Assembly: GCF_017305915.1 (NCBI RefSeq)
Contig: NZ_JAFKJN010000007.1
Location: forward strand, 62,001-126,000
Direction of reading: 5' to 3'
Source of the DNA: Reyranella sp.
Lineage (GTDB): Bacteria; Pseudomonadota; Alphaproteobacteria; Reyranellales; Reyranellaceae
DNA length: 64,000 nucleotides
The position numbers were made by a program, and so were the translations under genes. Shown here in pieces: positions 56,839 to 64,000 of the stretch. Every line of letters begins with the position of its first letter. Position 1 is the stretch's first letter. The notes beneath the pieces were generated by a model. It saw nothing but the letters and a program-made list of their open reading frames with translations. It did no database searches and had not been told where the DNA came from.

Positions 56839-57650
56839 GCGCGGCGCCGAAGCGGAGGCCGTTCGACGCCGGCAGCGCCGCCTATCTGGCCCTCAATCTC
56901 CTGCTGGTCGCGTTCCTGCTGGCGCCGATCGCCATCGTCGTCGTGTTCGCGCTGAACCCGACGCCGTACATCTCCTTCCCGCCGGTCGGCGTCAGCCTGC
57001 GCTGGTTCCAGAAATTCTTCGCCGGCAGCGACTTCATGAACGCGCTCGCCCTGTCGCTGTGGGTGGCGCTCTGCGTGCTCGTGCTGTCGGTCGTGATCGG
57101 CGGCGCCTGTGCGCTGGCCCTGGCGCGCGGCCGGCTGCCCGGGCGGACCTTCCTCACGGCGTTCTTCATGTCGCCCTTGATGCTGCCGGCCATCCTGACC
57201 GGCCTGGCGCTGTTCCAGTCCTACCTGCTGGCCGGCATCGGCCGGCCGGTGTGGGGCCTGATCATGGCGCACACCCTGGTCGCCGTGCCATACGTTCTGC
57301 GCACCACCCTGGCGGTGCTGCACAATTTCGACCATCGCATCGAGGAAGCCGCGGCCGCGCTGGGCGCCAGCCCAACTCGCGTCTTCTTCGAGGTCACCTT
57401 GCCGCTGATCCGGCCCGGCGTGTTCGCGGGCGGGGTGTTCGCCTTCATCGTCTCGTTCGACCAATTCCCGGTGTCGCTGTTCCTGGTGATGCCCAAGAAT
57501 GAAACCCTGCCGGTGGTGCTGTTCAACTACATGAAGTTCGACCTCGACGGCGCGATCGCCGCGGCCTCGATGGTCTCGATCTTGCTGGCGCTGTCGGTGG
57601 TGCTGGCGCTGGAAAGGCTGATCGGCCTCAAGGCCTACGTTAAGCTGTGA
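56835..57650 (+). CDS. Polyamine-type ABC transporter permease 2 (PotC-like)
   Basis: This 271-aa protein has six membrane segments and an EAA loop (EEAAAALGASPTRVFFEVTL). NPTPYISFPPVGVSLRWFQKFF lies in the N-terminal half, a common opening of PotC homologues. It starts at an ATG overlapping the permease 1 stop. It forms the membrane channel with permease 1. Confidence 0.92.
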   Translation: MSAAPKRRPFDAGSAAYLALNLLLVAFLLAPIAIVVVFALNPTPYISFPPVGVSLRWFQKFFAGSDFMNALALSLWVALCVLVLSVVIGGACALALARGRLPGRTFLTAFFMSPLMLPAILTGLALFQSYLLAGIGRPVWGLIMAHTLVAVPYVLRTTLAVLHNFDHRIEEAAAALGASPTRVFFEVTLPLIRPGVFAGGVFAFIVSFDQFPVSLFLVMPKNETLPVVLFNYMKFDLDGAIAAASMVSILLALSVVLALERLIGLKAYVKL

Positions 57651-57673
57651 TCAAGAAAGCAGGAGGGGTTCCC

Positions 57674-58717
57674 ATGATCTCACGTCGTTCCATGCTTCGT
57701 ACCGGCGCCAGCCTGGCGGCCGCAGCGACTGTCGGCACGCCCGCAATTTCTCACGCCCAGACCAAGACCCTCAAGATCACCACCTGGGGCGGCAAGTGGG
57801 GCGACATTATGAAGGCAACGGTGCTGCCGGTCTTCGAGAAGGAGTTCAAGTGCACGGTGTCGGCCGACCAGGCCTTCCCGTTCATGCCCAAGCTGCAGGC
57901 CAGCGCCAAGAACGATCCGCTCTACGACGTCTTCCACACCAACTCCAACGAGCAGTGGAGCGCTCTGACCGAGGGGCTGGTGATGGACAAGTTCACCACC
58001 AAGGAAGTGCCCAACGTCGCCGACGTCCATCCCTGGTCGGTGAGCGACAAGATCGTCGGCGTCGCCATCTTCACCTCGGCGATCGGGCTGGGCTATCGCA
58101 CCGACAAGGGCCTGACGCCGCCCAAGTCGTGGAAGGATCTGGCCGATCCCAAGCTCGCCGGCGCGCGCGGAGGCTACCTGATCCCGGTCAACAGCCTCGG
58201 CCAGTGCCACCTGATGATGCTGGGCAAGGTCTACGGCAAGGGCCTGCAGGACCTCGACGCCGCCTACAAGGCGCTCGAGCAGCTCAAGCCGATCAAGCTA
58301 GTCGATTTCACCGGCCAGATGGAGAAGATGCTGCTGAGCGGCGAGGTGTCGGAGGGCGTGATCCACGATTCCGGCGTCTACCGCTACGAGGGCCAGAACC
58401 AGCCGGTCGACTTCGCCAGCCCCAGCGAGGGCGTGATGGCGCTCGAGCAGGTGCTGAACGTGCCGCCGGGCAGCAAGGTCAAGGAGCTGGCCTACGCCTA
58501 CATCGACTACATGCTGCGGCCCGACGTGCAGAAGCTGCTGGCCGAGGGCGTGTGGTATTCGCCGGCCAACAAGAAGGTGAAGCTCGACGCCAAGTACGAC
58601 GCCAAGCTGCTGACCAGGCCGGAGAAGGTCGCGACGCTGATCCAGCCCGACTGGAAGTGGTACAACGCCCGCAAGGACGATATCGACGCCCGCGTCACCA
58701 AGATCCTGAAGGGTTAG
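57674..58717 (+). CDS. Periplasmic binding protein of a polyamine-type ABC importer
   Basis: This 347-aa protein from the ATG at 57674 (AGGAGGGG 5 nt upstream) has a twin-arginine signal (MISRRSMLRTGASLAAAATV). It has the solute-binding fold of the spermidine/putrescine/iron group: KITTWGGKWGDIMKATVLP at the start, YDVFHTNSNEQW and PPKSWKDLADPKLAG. The ligand may be a polyamine, choline-like compound or iron chelate; I cannot tell. It is separated from the ATPase gene by a REP-like repeat. Confidence 0.9.
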   Translation: MISRRSMLRTGASLAAAATVGTPAISHAQTKTLKITTWGGKWGDIMKATVLPVFEKEFKCTVSADQAFPFMPKLQASAKNDPLYDVFHTNSNEQWSALTEGLVMDKFTTKEVPNVADVHPWSVSDKIVGVAIFTSAIGLGYRTDKGLTPPKSWKDLADPKLAGARGGYLIPVNSLGQCHLMMLGKVYGKGLQDLDAAYKALEQLKPIKLVDFTGQMEKMLLSGEVSEGVIHDSGVYRYEGQNQPVDFASPSEGVMALEQVLNVPPGSKVKELAYAYIDYMLRPDVQKLLAEGVWYSPANKKVKLDAKYDAKLLTRPEKVATLIQPDWKWYNARKDDIDARVTKILKG

Positions 58718-58728
58718 ATGTCCGCAGG

Positions 58729-58803
58729 CTGTCATCCCGAGCGAAGCGAGGGATCTTTGGAGCAACAGGAAAGATCCCTCGGCCAGCGGCTTCGGGATGA
58801 CAG
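58729..58803. repeat. REP-like imperfect palindrome, copy 2
   Basis: CTGTCATCCCGAGCGAAGCG (58729-58748) extends through GAGGGATCTTT. It is complementary to AAAGATCCCTCG and CGGGATGACAG at 58770-58803, with a mismatched centre. It resembles the element at 46328-46418. Lying within the ABC operon, between the binding protein and ATPase genes, it could form a hairpin that reduces ATPase expression or stabilises the upstream RNA. Confidence 0.85.
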
Positions 58804-58806
58804 GGC

Positions 58807-59784
58807 ATGACATCCGCGACCATCAAACTGGAGAACGTGACCAAGACATTCGACGGCAAGGTCGTTGCCGTCGACGGGGTCACGCTCGACATCGCGGCCG
58901 GCGAGTTCTTCTCGCTGCTCGGCCCCTCGGGCTGCGGCAAGACCACCTCCTTGCGCATGATCGCGGGCTTCGAGATGCCGGACTCGGGCCGTGTCCATGT
59001 CGGCGGCCAGGACATCACCGACGTGCCGGTGCACCGCCGCGACATGGGCATGGTGTTCCAGTCCTACGCGCTGTTCCCGCACCGCACGGTGGCGCAGAAC
59101 GTGGCCTTCGGCTTGCGCATGCGTGACGTGCCGAAGGCCGACATCGAGCGCCGCGTCGCGGCCGCGCTCGCCCAGGTCGCGCTGACCGGCCTGGAGGATC
59201 GCCGCCCCAGCCAGCTCTCCGGCGGCCAGCAGCAGCGCGTGGCGCTCGCCCGCGCGCTCGTCATCGAGCCGCGCGTGCTCTTGTGCGACGAGCCGCTCGG
59301 CGCGCTCGACCGCAAGCTGCGCCAGCAGATGCAGTTCGAGCTGAAGGAGCTGCAGCGGCGGCTCGGCGTCACCCTGGTGTTCGTCACCCACGACCAGGAA
59401 GAGGCGCTGGCGATGAGCGACCGCATTGCCGTGATGAACCATGGCAAGGTCGAGCAGGTCGGCGCGCCGACCGAGATCTACGAGCGCCCGCGCACCCGCT
59501 TCGTCGCCGACTTCATCGGCGAGATCAACCTGCTGGAGGAAGGCGGCCAGGGACGCGCGCTGCGCCCAGAGAAGATCCGCCTCGTGACGCCGGCGGAGGC
59601 GCGGGTTTCCGGCACGATCGAGACCGCCAACTTCCTGGGCGGCGCGACGTTATACCGGGTGCAGGCCGGCGGCCGCACCTGGCTCGCCCGCGAGACCCAT
59701 GCCGGCGAGCGCAGCCCGCGCGGACCGGGCGATCCGGTCGGCCTCGCCTGGAACGATACCGACGTCGTGGCGCTGGACGCTTAG
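58807..59784 (+). CDS. ABC transporter ATP-binding protein (PotA-like)
   Basis: This 325-aa ATPase has Walker [11 protein letters not shown] (about residues 39-48), the Q-loop [10 protein letters not shown], the signature [15 protein letters not shown], Walker [12 protein letters not shown] and the switch His in [10 protein letters not shown]. The C-terminal TOBE-like domain is present. It powers the polyamine-type importer encoded just upstream. Its stop overlaps the convergent small gene by 4 nt (59781-59784, TTAG). Confidence 0.94.
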   Translation: MTSATIKLENVTKTFDGKVVAVDGVTLDIAAGEFFSLLGPSGCGKTTSLRMIAGFEMPDSGRVHVGGQDITDVPVHRRDMGMVFQSYALFPHRTVAQNVAFGLRMRDVPKADIERRVAAALAQVALTGLEDRRPSQLSGGQQQRVALARALVIEPRVLLCDEPLGALDRKLRQQMQFELKELQRRLGVTLVFVTHDQEEALAMSDRIAVMNHGKVEQVGAPTEIYERPRTRFVADFIGEINLLEEGGQGRALRPEKIRLVTPAEARVSGTIETANFLGGATLYRVQAGGRTWLARETHAGERSPRGPGDPVGLAWNDTDVVALDA

Positions 59785-60020
59785 TCGCGAAGCCAGTGAA
59801 AGCGCGCGCTCGCCTCGCGTTCGGCGATCTCCACTGTCTCGAAAAATGACGCATGGCGCGAGAGAGGCAACCACCCTTCGTAAATCAAACGGCCATCGAA
59901 CTCGTTTCGACGCCAATACTCTTCAATCATTTGGAACGTGCCGTCGGGTCTTTCGACGATCACCGCGCGCCGCTTGCCGTCACTGCTCTCGAGGCTCTTG
60001 ATGGTTTTCGATTGCATCAC
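59781..60020 (-). CDS. Small protein of unknown function, partner of DUF433 gene
   Basis: This 79-aa protein is rich in charged and aromatic residues ([31 protein letters not shown]) and has no signal peptide or membrane segment. I do not recognise the family. Its start overlaps the DUF433 stop by 4 nt (60017-60020), so the two are coupled. It could be the effector of a small two-gene module, but it does not look like the PIN-like DUF5615 toxin that often accompanies DUF433. Confidence 0.7.
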   Translation of the reverse strand: MMQSKTIKSLESSDGKRRAVIVERPDGTFQMIEEYWRRNEFDGRLIYEGWLPLSRHASFFETVEIAEREASARFHWLRD

Positions 60021-60220
60021 GCTCCTCGAACCAACTCAGAGGCATATGCGAGTGCCTGATGGATATCCTCGCGCTCCAAGGCGGGATATTCCCGAAGTAC
60101 CTCCTCAAAATCCGCGCCATGCGCGATTTGCGACACAATCACGTACACCGGGATGCGCATGCCGCGGATGCAGGCGCGCCCACCCATGATCTCGGGATCG
60201 AAGGTGATGCGGTCGAACAT
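60017..60220 (-). CDS. DUF433 domain protein (antitoxin-like)
   Basis: This 67-aa protein shows the DUF433 pattern clearly: ITFDPEIMGGRACIRGMRIP, then a hydrophobic helix VYVIVSQIAHG, then LREYPALEREDIHQALAYA. The fold is a short winged-helix-like DNA-binding domain often found as antitoxin of VapC-like pairs. It is the first gene of a coupled pair, divergent from the AroM-family gene with 35 bp between starts. Confidence 0.88.
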   Translation of the reverse strand: MFDRITFDPEIMGGRACIRGMRIPVYVIVSQIAHGADFEEVLREYPALEREDIHQALAYASELVRGA

Positions 60221-60255
60221 GACGACAGCGTACTCCTGTCTGGTATGATCCTGCC

Positions 60256-60927
60256 ATGCCTCGCACCCTCGGGATCATCACCATCGGCCAGGCGCCGCGC
60301 GACGACATCGCCGATCTCTTCGCTCAGCACGCGCCGGCTGGCACCAAGGTGCTGCTGCGGGGTGCGCTCGATGGCCTGAGCGACGCCGAGGTCGATACGG
60401 CGAAGCCGGAGAACGGCGGCGACACGCTCTATACCCGCCTGCGCGGCAGGCGCGACGTAAAGATCTCCAAGAAGGCGGTGATCGCCCGCTCGCCGCAGAC
60501 CTTCGCGAAGCTCAGGGCCGACGGCTGCGACGCGATCGTCTATGCCTGCACCGGCGAGTTTCCGCCGATGGAGGGCGACGAGGGGGTGCTGTTCCCGTCA
60601 CGGGTGCTGAACGGGTTGGCGACAGGGCTTCTGCCGCGCGGCCGGCTCGGGCTGCTGATCCCGCTCGCCGAGCAGAGCGAGAAGCTTGCGTCGAAATGGG
60701 CGCGGCCGGGGCTGGAGGTGTTCGCCGAGGCGCTGGCGCCCAGCGCCGATGCGCGCGAGGCCGATGCCGCGGCACGGCGGCTGGCGGCGCGGAAACCCGA
60801 CCTCGTGGCGATGGACTGCATGAGCTACACGCCCGCGACCAAGGAGCAGGTGAAGCCTGCCCTCGGCGTGCCGGCGCTGCTCGCCATCACCGCCACCGGC
60901 CGCGTGCTGCGCGAGATACTCGAATGA
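60256..60927 (+). CDS. AroM-family protein
   Basis: This 223-aa protein has the family opening LGIITIGQAPRDDIADLF. CDAIVYACTGEFPP and LGLLIPLAEQSEKLASKW resemble the Asp/Glu racemase-like fold to which AroM is related. A late MDCMSYT supplies a second conserved Cys. The two cysteines could be the racemase-type pair. AroM's role in E. coli is not established. The stop overlaps the monooxygenase start by 4 nt. Confidence 0.85.
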   Translation: MPRTLGIITIGQAPRDDIADLFAQHAPAGTKVLLRGALDGLSDAEVDTAKPENGGDTLYTRLRGRRDVKISKKAVIARSPQTFAKLRADGCDAIVYACTGEFPPMEGDEGVLFPSRVLNGLATGLLPRGRLGLLIPLAEQSEKLASKWARPGLEVFAEALAPSADAREADAAARRLAARKPDLVAMDCMSYTPATKEQVKPALGVPALLAITATGRVLREILE

Positions 60928-62132
60928 TCCGGACCCAGTGCTGCATCGTGGGCGGTGGGCCCGCGGGCATGATGCTGGGGTTCCTGCTGGCGCGGTCGGG
61001 CGTGAGCGTCATGGTGCTGGAGAAGCACGGCGATTTCCTGCGCGATTTCCGCGGCGACACCGTTCATCCCTCGACGCTCACGGTGATGCAGGAACTCGGC
61101 CTGCTCGAAGAATTCCTGCGGCTACCGCACCACAAGATCCATCGCTTCGCGGGTTACTTCGGCGGCGAGAGGGTGGAGATCGCCGATCTCACCCACCTGC
61201 CTGTGCCCGCGCCCTACATCGCCATGATGCCGCAATGGGACTTCCTCGATTTCCTGGCACGGCACGGCAAGGCCTATCCCGGCTTCACGCTCCTGATGCA
61301 CGCCGAGGCGCACGGCCTGATCGAGGAAAGCGGCAAGGTCGCGGGCGTGCGCGCCACGATCGACGGCCAGTCCGAGGAGATTCGCGCCGATCTGGTGGTC
61401 GGCGCCGACGGCCGGCATTCGACGGTGCGCGAGGCAACCGGCCTCAAGGTGCTCGACCTCGGCGCGCCGATCGACGTGCTGTGGTTCCGCCTCAGCCGGC
61501 AGGCCGGCGATCCCGGCGAGGTCATGGGCCGCTTCGATGTCGGCAGCATCCTGGTGATGCTCGACCGCGGCGATTACTGGCAATGCGCCTATGTCATTCC
61601 CAAGGGCGGTGCCGGAAAGGTGCGCGCAGCGGGCCTTGCGGGGGTGCGGGCGACGATCGGGCGGCTGGTGCCGGCCTTCGCCGGTCGTCTCGGCGAGCTC
61701 GGCTCGATGGATGACCTCAAGCTGCTCACCGTCGGCGTCGACCGGCTGGAGACATGGTGGAGGCCCGGCGTGCTGTGCATCGGCGATGCCGCGCACACCA
61801 TGTCTCCGGTCGGCGGGGTCGGCATCAATATCGCCATCCAGGACGCGGTCGCGGCGGCGAACATCCTGGCCGTACCCTTGCGCGAGGGGCGGGCGACCGA
61901 CGCCGACCTCGCCGCCGTCCAGGCGCGACGGCTGTTCGCCGCGCGCGCCACACAGGCCGCCCAGGTCTTCGTGCAGAACCGCATCATCGCGCCGACACTC
62001 GCGTCAGGCGGAGCGCTGCATGTGCCGTTCGTCCTGCGCCTGATGCAGTGGCTGCCGTTCCTGCGCCGCGTTCCGGCCCGCCTCATCGCCATGGGCGTGC
62101 GGCCCGAGCACGTCCACACGACGCCCGCCTAG
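60924..62132 (+). CDS. FAD-dependent aromatic monooxygenase (PHBH-like)
   Basis: This 402-aa protein has the FAD-binding GGGPAGMMLGFLLARSG (residues 9-25), the conserved ADLVVGADGRHSTVRE (DG motif) and the second FAD motif VLCIGDAAHTMSPVGGVGI, as in p-hydroxybenzoate hydroxylase-type enzymes. It should hydroxylate an aromatic substrate with NAD(P)H and O2 in the cytoplasm. It is coupled to the AroM-family gene by a 4-nt overlap. The convergent methyltransferase stop shares CTAG at 62129-62132. Confidence 0.92.
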   Translation: MIRTQCCIVGGGPAGMMLGFLLARSGVSVMVLEKHGDFLRDFRGDTVHPSTLTVMQELGLLEEFLRLPHHKIHRFAGYFGGERVEIADLTHLPVPAPYIAMMPQWDFLDFLARHGKAYPGFTLLMHAEAHGLIEESGKVAGVRATIDGQSEEIRADLVVGADGRHSTVREATGLKVLDLGAPIDVLWFRLSRQAGDPGEVMGRFDVGSILVMLDRGDYWQCAYVIPKGGAGKVRAAGLAGVRATIGRLVPAFAGRLGELGSMDDLKLLTVGVDRLETWWRPGVLCIGDAAHTMSPVGGVGINIAIQDAVAAANILAVPLREGRATDADLAAVQARRLFAARATQAAQVFVQNRIIAPTLASGGALHVPFVLRLMQWLPFLRRVPARLIAMGVRPEHVHTTPA

Positions 62133-62809
62133 CGCGTCGCCGACACCAGCAGGAAGGACGGCCGCCGATGGTCGATCTTCCACTCCGGATGGGCCGCGAT
62201 CTCCTCGCGCGTCGGCCCCCATTCTTCGACCCGCTGCACGCTGAAGCCGGCGGCGATCAGCAGGTTGAGAGTGGTCGCGAGCGTGCGGTGCTGCTTGACC
62301 ACGCCCTTGGCCAGCCAGTCGGTGGCGCGCGGGCCCTCGTCGAGATAGTCCGGCCCGGTCTCGGTGTAGAGCGGATGCTCGGCAGAGAAGACGAAGCGGC
62401 CACCCGGCGCCAGGCCCCGATGTACCGCTGCGAACAGGCGGCCGAGCTGCTCGAGGTAGTGCAGGGTGAGCGAGCTGTAGGCCAGATCGAACGACGCGGG
62501 CGGCAACTCGAGCGTCTCGAGATCGGCCTGGCGATAGGCGATTGCGGGATCGGATGTCGTTTCGCGCGCGCGCGTCAGCATGTTGGCCGAGACGTCGAGG
62601 CCCAGCACCTCGGCCGCGCCGGCGCCGCGCGCCCAACGACAGAACCAGCCGAAGCCGCAGCCGAGATCGACCACCCGTTTGCCCGTCAGGTCGGGCAACA
62701 TCGATTTCAGCGTCGGCCATTCCGGCGCGCCGTCGAGGCCATCGACGGAGCGCCGGAGCTGCGCGTAGCCGGCGAAGAAGCCGGCGTTGTCGTAGATGTT
62801 CTGGGTCAC
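62129..62809 (-). CDS. Class I SAM-dependent methyltransferase
   Basis: This 226-aa protein has the SAM motif RVVDLGCGFGWFCRWARG (about residues 45-62), LGLDVSANMLTRA, and the post-motif SFDLAYSSLTLHYLEQL, typical of Methyltransf_11/25 proteins. It probably methylates a small molecule. Its start overlaps the FMN reductase stop by 4 nt (62806-62809), so the two are coupled. Confidence 0.85.
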   Translation of the reverse strand: MTQNIYDNAGFFAGYAQLRRSVDGLDGAPEWPTLKSMLPDLTGKRVVDLGCGFGWFCRWARGAGAAEVLGLDVSANMLTRARETTSDPAIAYRQADLETLELPPASFDLAYSSLTLHYLEQLGRLFAAVHRGLAPGGRFVFSAEHPLYTETGPDYLDEGPRATDWLAKGVVKQHRTLATTLNLLIAAGFSVQRVEEWGPTREEIAAHPEWKIDHRRPSFLLVSATR

Positions 62810-63378
62810 TTCACGTGCGCGTGGGCCCGGTGCTGGCGTACCGACAGCACCAGCGCCGCGCCGAGATCGGTCAGCAGCTTGGCGCCCACCTCGTCGGTGA
62901 ACTTGCCGTCGGCGAATTTGCTCGGCGCCGCGCCGATCATGACCTCCGGCTTGTTGACCATCCGGCCGTCGAGAAAAATCATCATCTGGCGCAGGTGATA
63001 TTGCGCGCGGGCCGTGCCGAGCGGGCCGCCCGAGGCGCCGAACTGGGCCATCGGCTTGCCGGCGAAGGGCTGCGGCGTCAGGCGCGACAGCCAGTCGATG
63101 GCGTTCTTCAGCACGCCCGAGACCGAGTAGTTGTATTCCGGCGATGCAAAGACGATGCCGTCGGCGGCCAGCGTCTTCTGCTGCGCGGCCTGCACCTGAG
63201 CCGGGAAGCCCTGTGCCTGGATGTCGGCGTTGTAGAGCGGCCAGTCGCCGATCTCGATGGTCTCGACCTTCACGCCCTGCGGCAGGCGCTCGATGAAGGC
63301 CTGCAGCGCCAGGCGGTTGAACGAGGCTTTGCGCAGGCTTCCGCAGAACGCGACGAGGTTGATGGTTGGCTCGGACAT
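62806..63378 (-). CDS. NADPH-dependent FMN reductase family protein
   Basis: This 190-aa flavodoxin-like protein has the FMN phosphate motif FCGSLRKASFNRLAL (residues 10-25) and FASPEYNYSVSGVLKNAIDWLSR, the signature of the NADPH-dependent FMN reductase/quinone reductase group. It could supply reduced flavin or reduce quinones in the cytoplasm. The ATG at 63378 opens the two-gene unit with the methyltransferase. It is divergent from the DUF917 gene, 42 bp away. Confidence 0.9.
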   Translation of the reverse strand: MSEPTINLVAFCGSLRKASFNRLALQAFIERLPQGVKVETIEIGDWPLYNADIQAQGFPAQVQAAQQKTLAADGIVFASPEYNYSVSGVLKNAIDWLSRLTPQPFAGKPMAQFGASGGPLGTARAQYHLRQMMIFLDGRMVNKPEVMIGAAPSKFADGKFTDEVGAKLLTDLGAALVLSVRQHRAHAHVK

Positions 63379-63420
63379 TGCCTTTGCTCTCCTTGAGGAC
63401 AGACGGCTACATAGCAAACC

Positions 63421-64000
63421 ATGGCTCTGCGTGACATCACCCTGGAGGACATCGAATCGCTGGCGGTCGGCGCCTGGGTGCTGGGCACCGGGGGCGGCGG
63501 CAGCCCCTATCTCGGGCTCCTGAACATGCGCGCCCTCTACAAGGAGGGTGATCGGGTTCAGCTCATGTCGTCTGCAGACTTGGCCGACGACGACTGGGTC
63601 GGCGCCGTGTCCAACATGGGCGCGCCGCTGGTCGGGCAGGAGCGGCTGACCGACAGCCGTACGATAGCGCGCGCCGTGGCGCTGATGGAGGAGCACGTCC
63701 GCGTGCGTTTCCGCGGAATCATGTCGCTGGAGATCGGCGGCGGGAACTCGATCCAGCCGCTCATGGCGGCGGCGCACCTGAAACGTCCGGTGATCGATTC
63801 AGACATGATGGGCCGCGCCTATCCCGAGGCGCAGATGACCTCGGTCGCGGTCGGCGATCTCAAGCCCTGTCCGCTGACCACCGTCGATGTGCGCGGCCTC
63901 GAATCGGTGGTCGAGAGCGTGCCGACCTGGAAATGGATGGAGCGGGTCAGCCGCAAGATCTGCGTCGAGTACGGCTCGATCGCCTCGACCTGCAAGGCGC
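63421..64000 (+). CDS. DUF917 family protein, 3' end outside window
   Basis: This frame, translated by eye from the ATG at 63421, is open for 193 codons to the window edge. It begins MALRDITLEDIESLAVGAWV, continues LGTGGGGSPYLGLLNMRAL, and includes GIMSLEIGGGNSIQPLMAA and IDSDMMGRAYPEAQMTS. The GTGGGGSPYLG and DSDMMGRAYPE motifs are typical of DUF917, whose members resemble hydantoinase/acetone carboxylase-type proteins. The function is unproven. The ribosome site is weak, with no GGAGG close to the ATG. Confidence 0.85.
   Translation, partial: MALRDITLEDIESLAVGAWVLGTGGGGSPYLGLLNMRALYKEGDRVQLMSSADLADDDWVGAVSNMGAPLVGQERLTDSRTIARAVALMEEHVRVRFRGIMSLEIGGGNSIQPLMAAAHLKRPVIDSDMMGRAYPEAQMTSVAVGDLKPCPLTTVDVRGLESVVESVPTWKWMERVSRKICVEYGSIASTCKA

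Overview
The window looks like chromosomal DNA from a GC-rich alphaproteobacterium. Three blocks of conserved gene order support this: hflK-hflC-degP, serB/miaA next to ilvB-ilvH-ilvC, and mreBCD-mrdA-rodA. Several Bug-type (tripartite tricarboxylate) binding proteins, a thiosulfate oxidation (sox) cluster and many CoA, amide and ester catabolic genes suggest a free-living soil or water organism, perhaps of the Reyranella/Rhodospirillales/Hyphomicrobiales kind. The genus is my inference. I see no insertion sequence, prophage, CRISPR array or rRNA operon.

Layout. 1-2.7 kb: two tandem NTF2-like genes (the first cut by the window edge), a GNAT acetyltransferase and the Fe-S/P-loop protein Mrp. 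2.7-6.5 kb: HflK, HflC and a DegP protease for envelope quality control. 6.5-13.4 kb: an oxidoreductase with SerB, then MiaA, then the branched-chain amino acid genes ilvB, ilvH and ilvC with a LysE-type exporter inserted between ilvH and ilvC. 13.4-17.7 kb: hydrolase, SDR, zinc alcohol dehydrogenase and MATE exporter. 17.8-23.4 kb: the rod-shape and elongasome operon. 23.5 kb: tRNA-Lys(CUU). 23.7-29.3 kb: a large autotransporter with a beta-propeller-like passenger, divergent from an AraC regulator. Three phased direct repeats lie between them.

29.3-38.6 kb: methyltransferase, NCS1 transporter, DinB protein, membrane protein, TauD-like dioxygenase, a decayed autotransporter barrel, amidohydrolase, GNAT, an atypical phosphofructokinase and PrmB. 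38.6-49.9 kb: accessory catabolism in short coupled operons. These are a thioredoxin-like protein, CoA-transferase and tannase-family esterase; an amidohydrolase and amidase divergent from a Bug protein; and a thiolase, DUF35 protein and Bug protein. 49.9-54.1 kb: sox cluster with a SoxX-SoxA fusion, SoxY, SoxZ and SoxB, and no soxCD. 54-59.8 kb: MFS transporter and a polyamine-type ABC importer. 59.8-64 kb: a small DUF433 gene pair, an AroM-family protein, a flavin monooxygenase, a methyltransferase, an FMN reductase and the start of a DUF917 gene that leaves the window.

Four features recur. Many genes are coupled through ATGA or GTGA overlaps. Six convergent pairs overlap at their 3' ends, four of them by exactly 4 nt sharing their stop codons. 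REP-like palindromes occupy catabolic intergenic gaps. There are small recent duplications: a 36-bp perfect tandem in the tannase gene, 12-bp units in a lipoprotein gene and the tandem NTF2-like genes.
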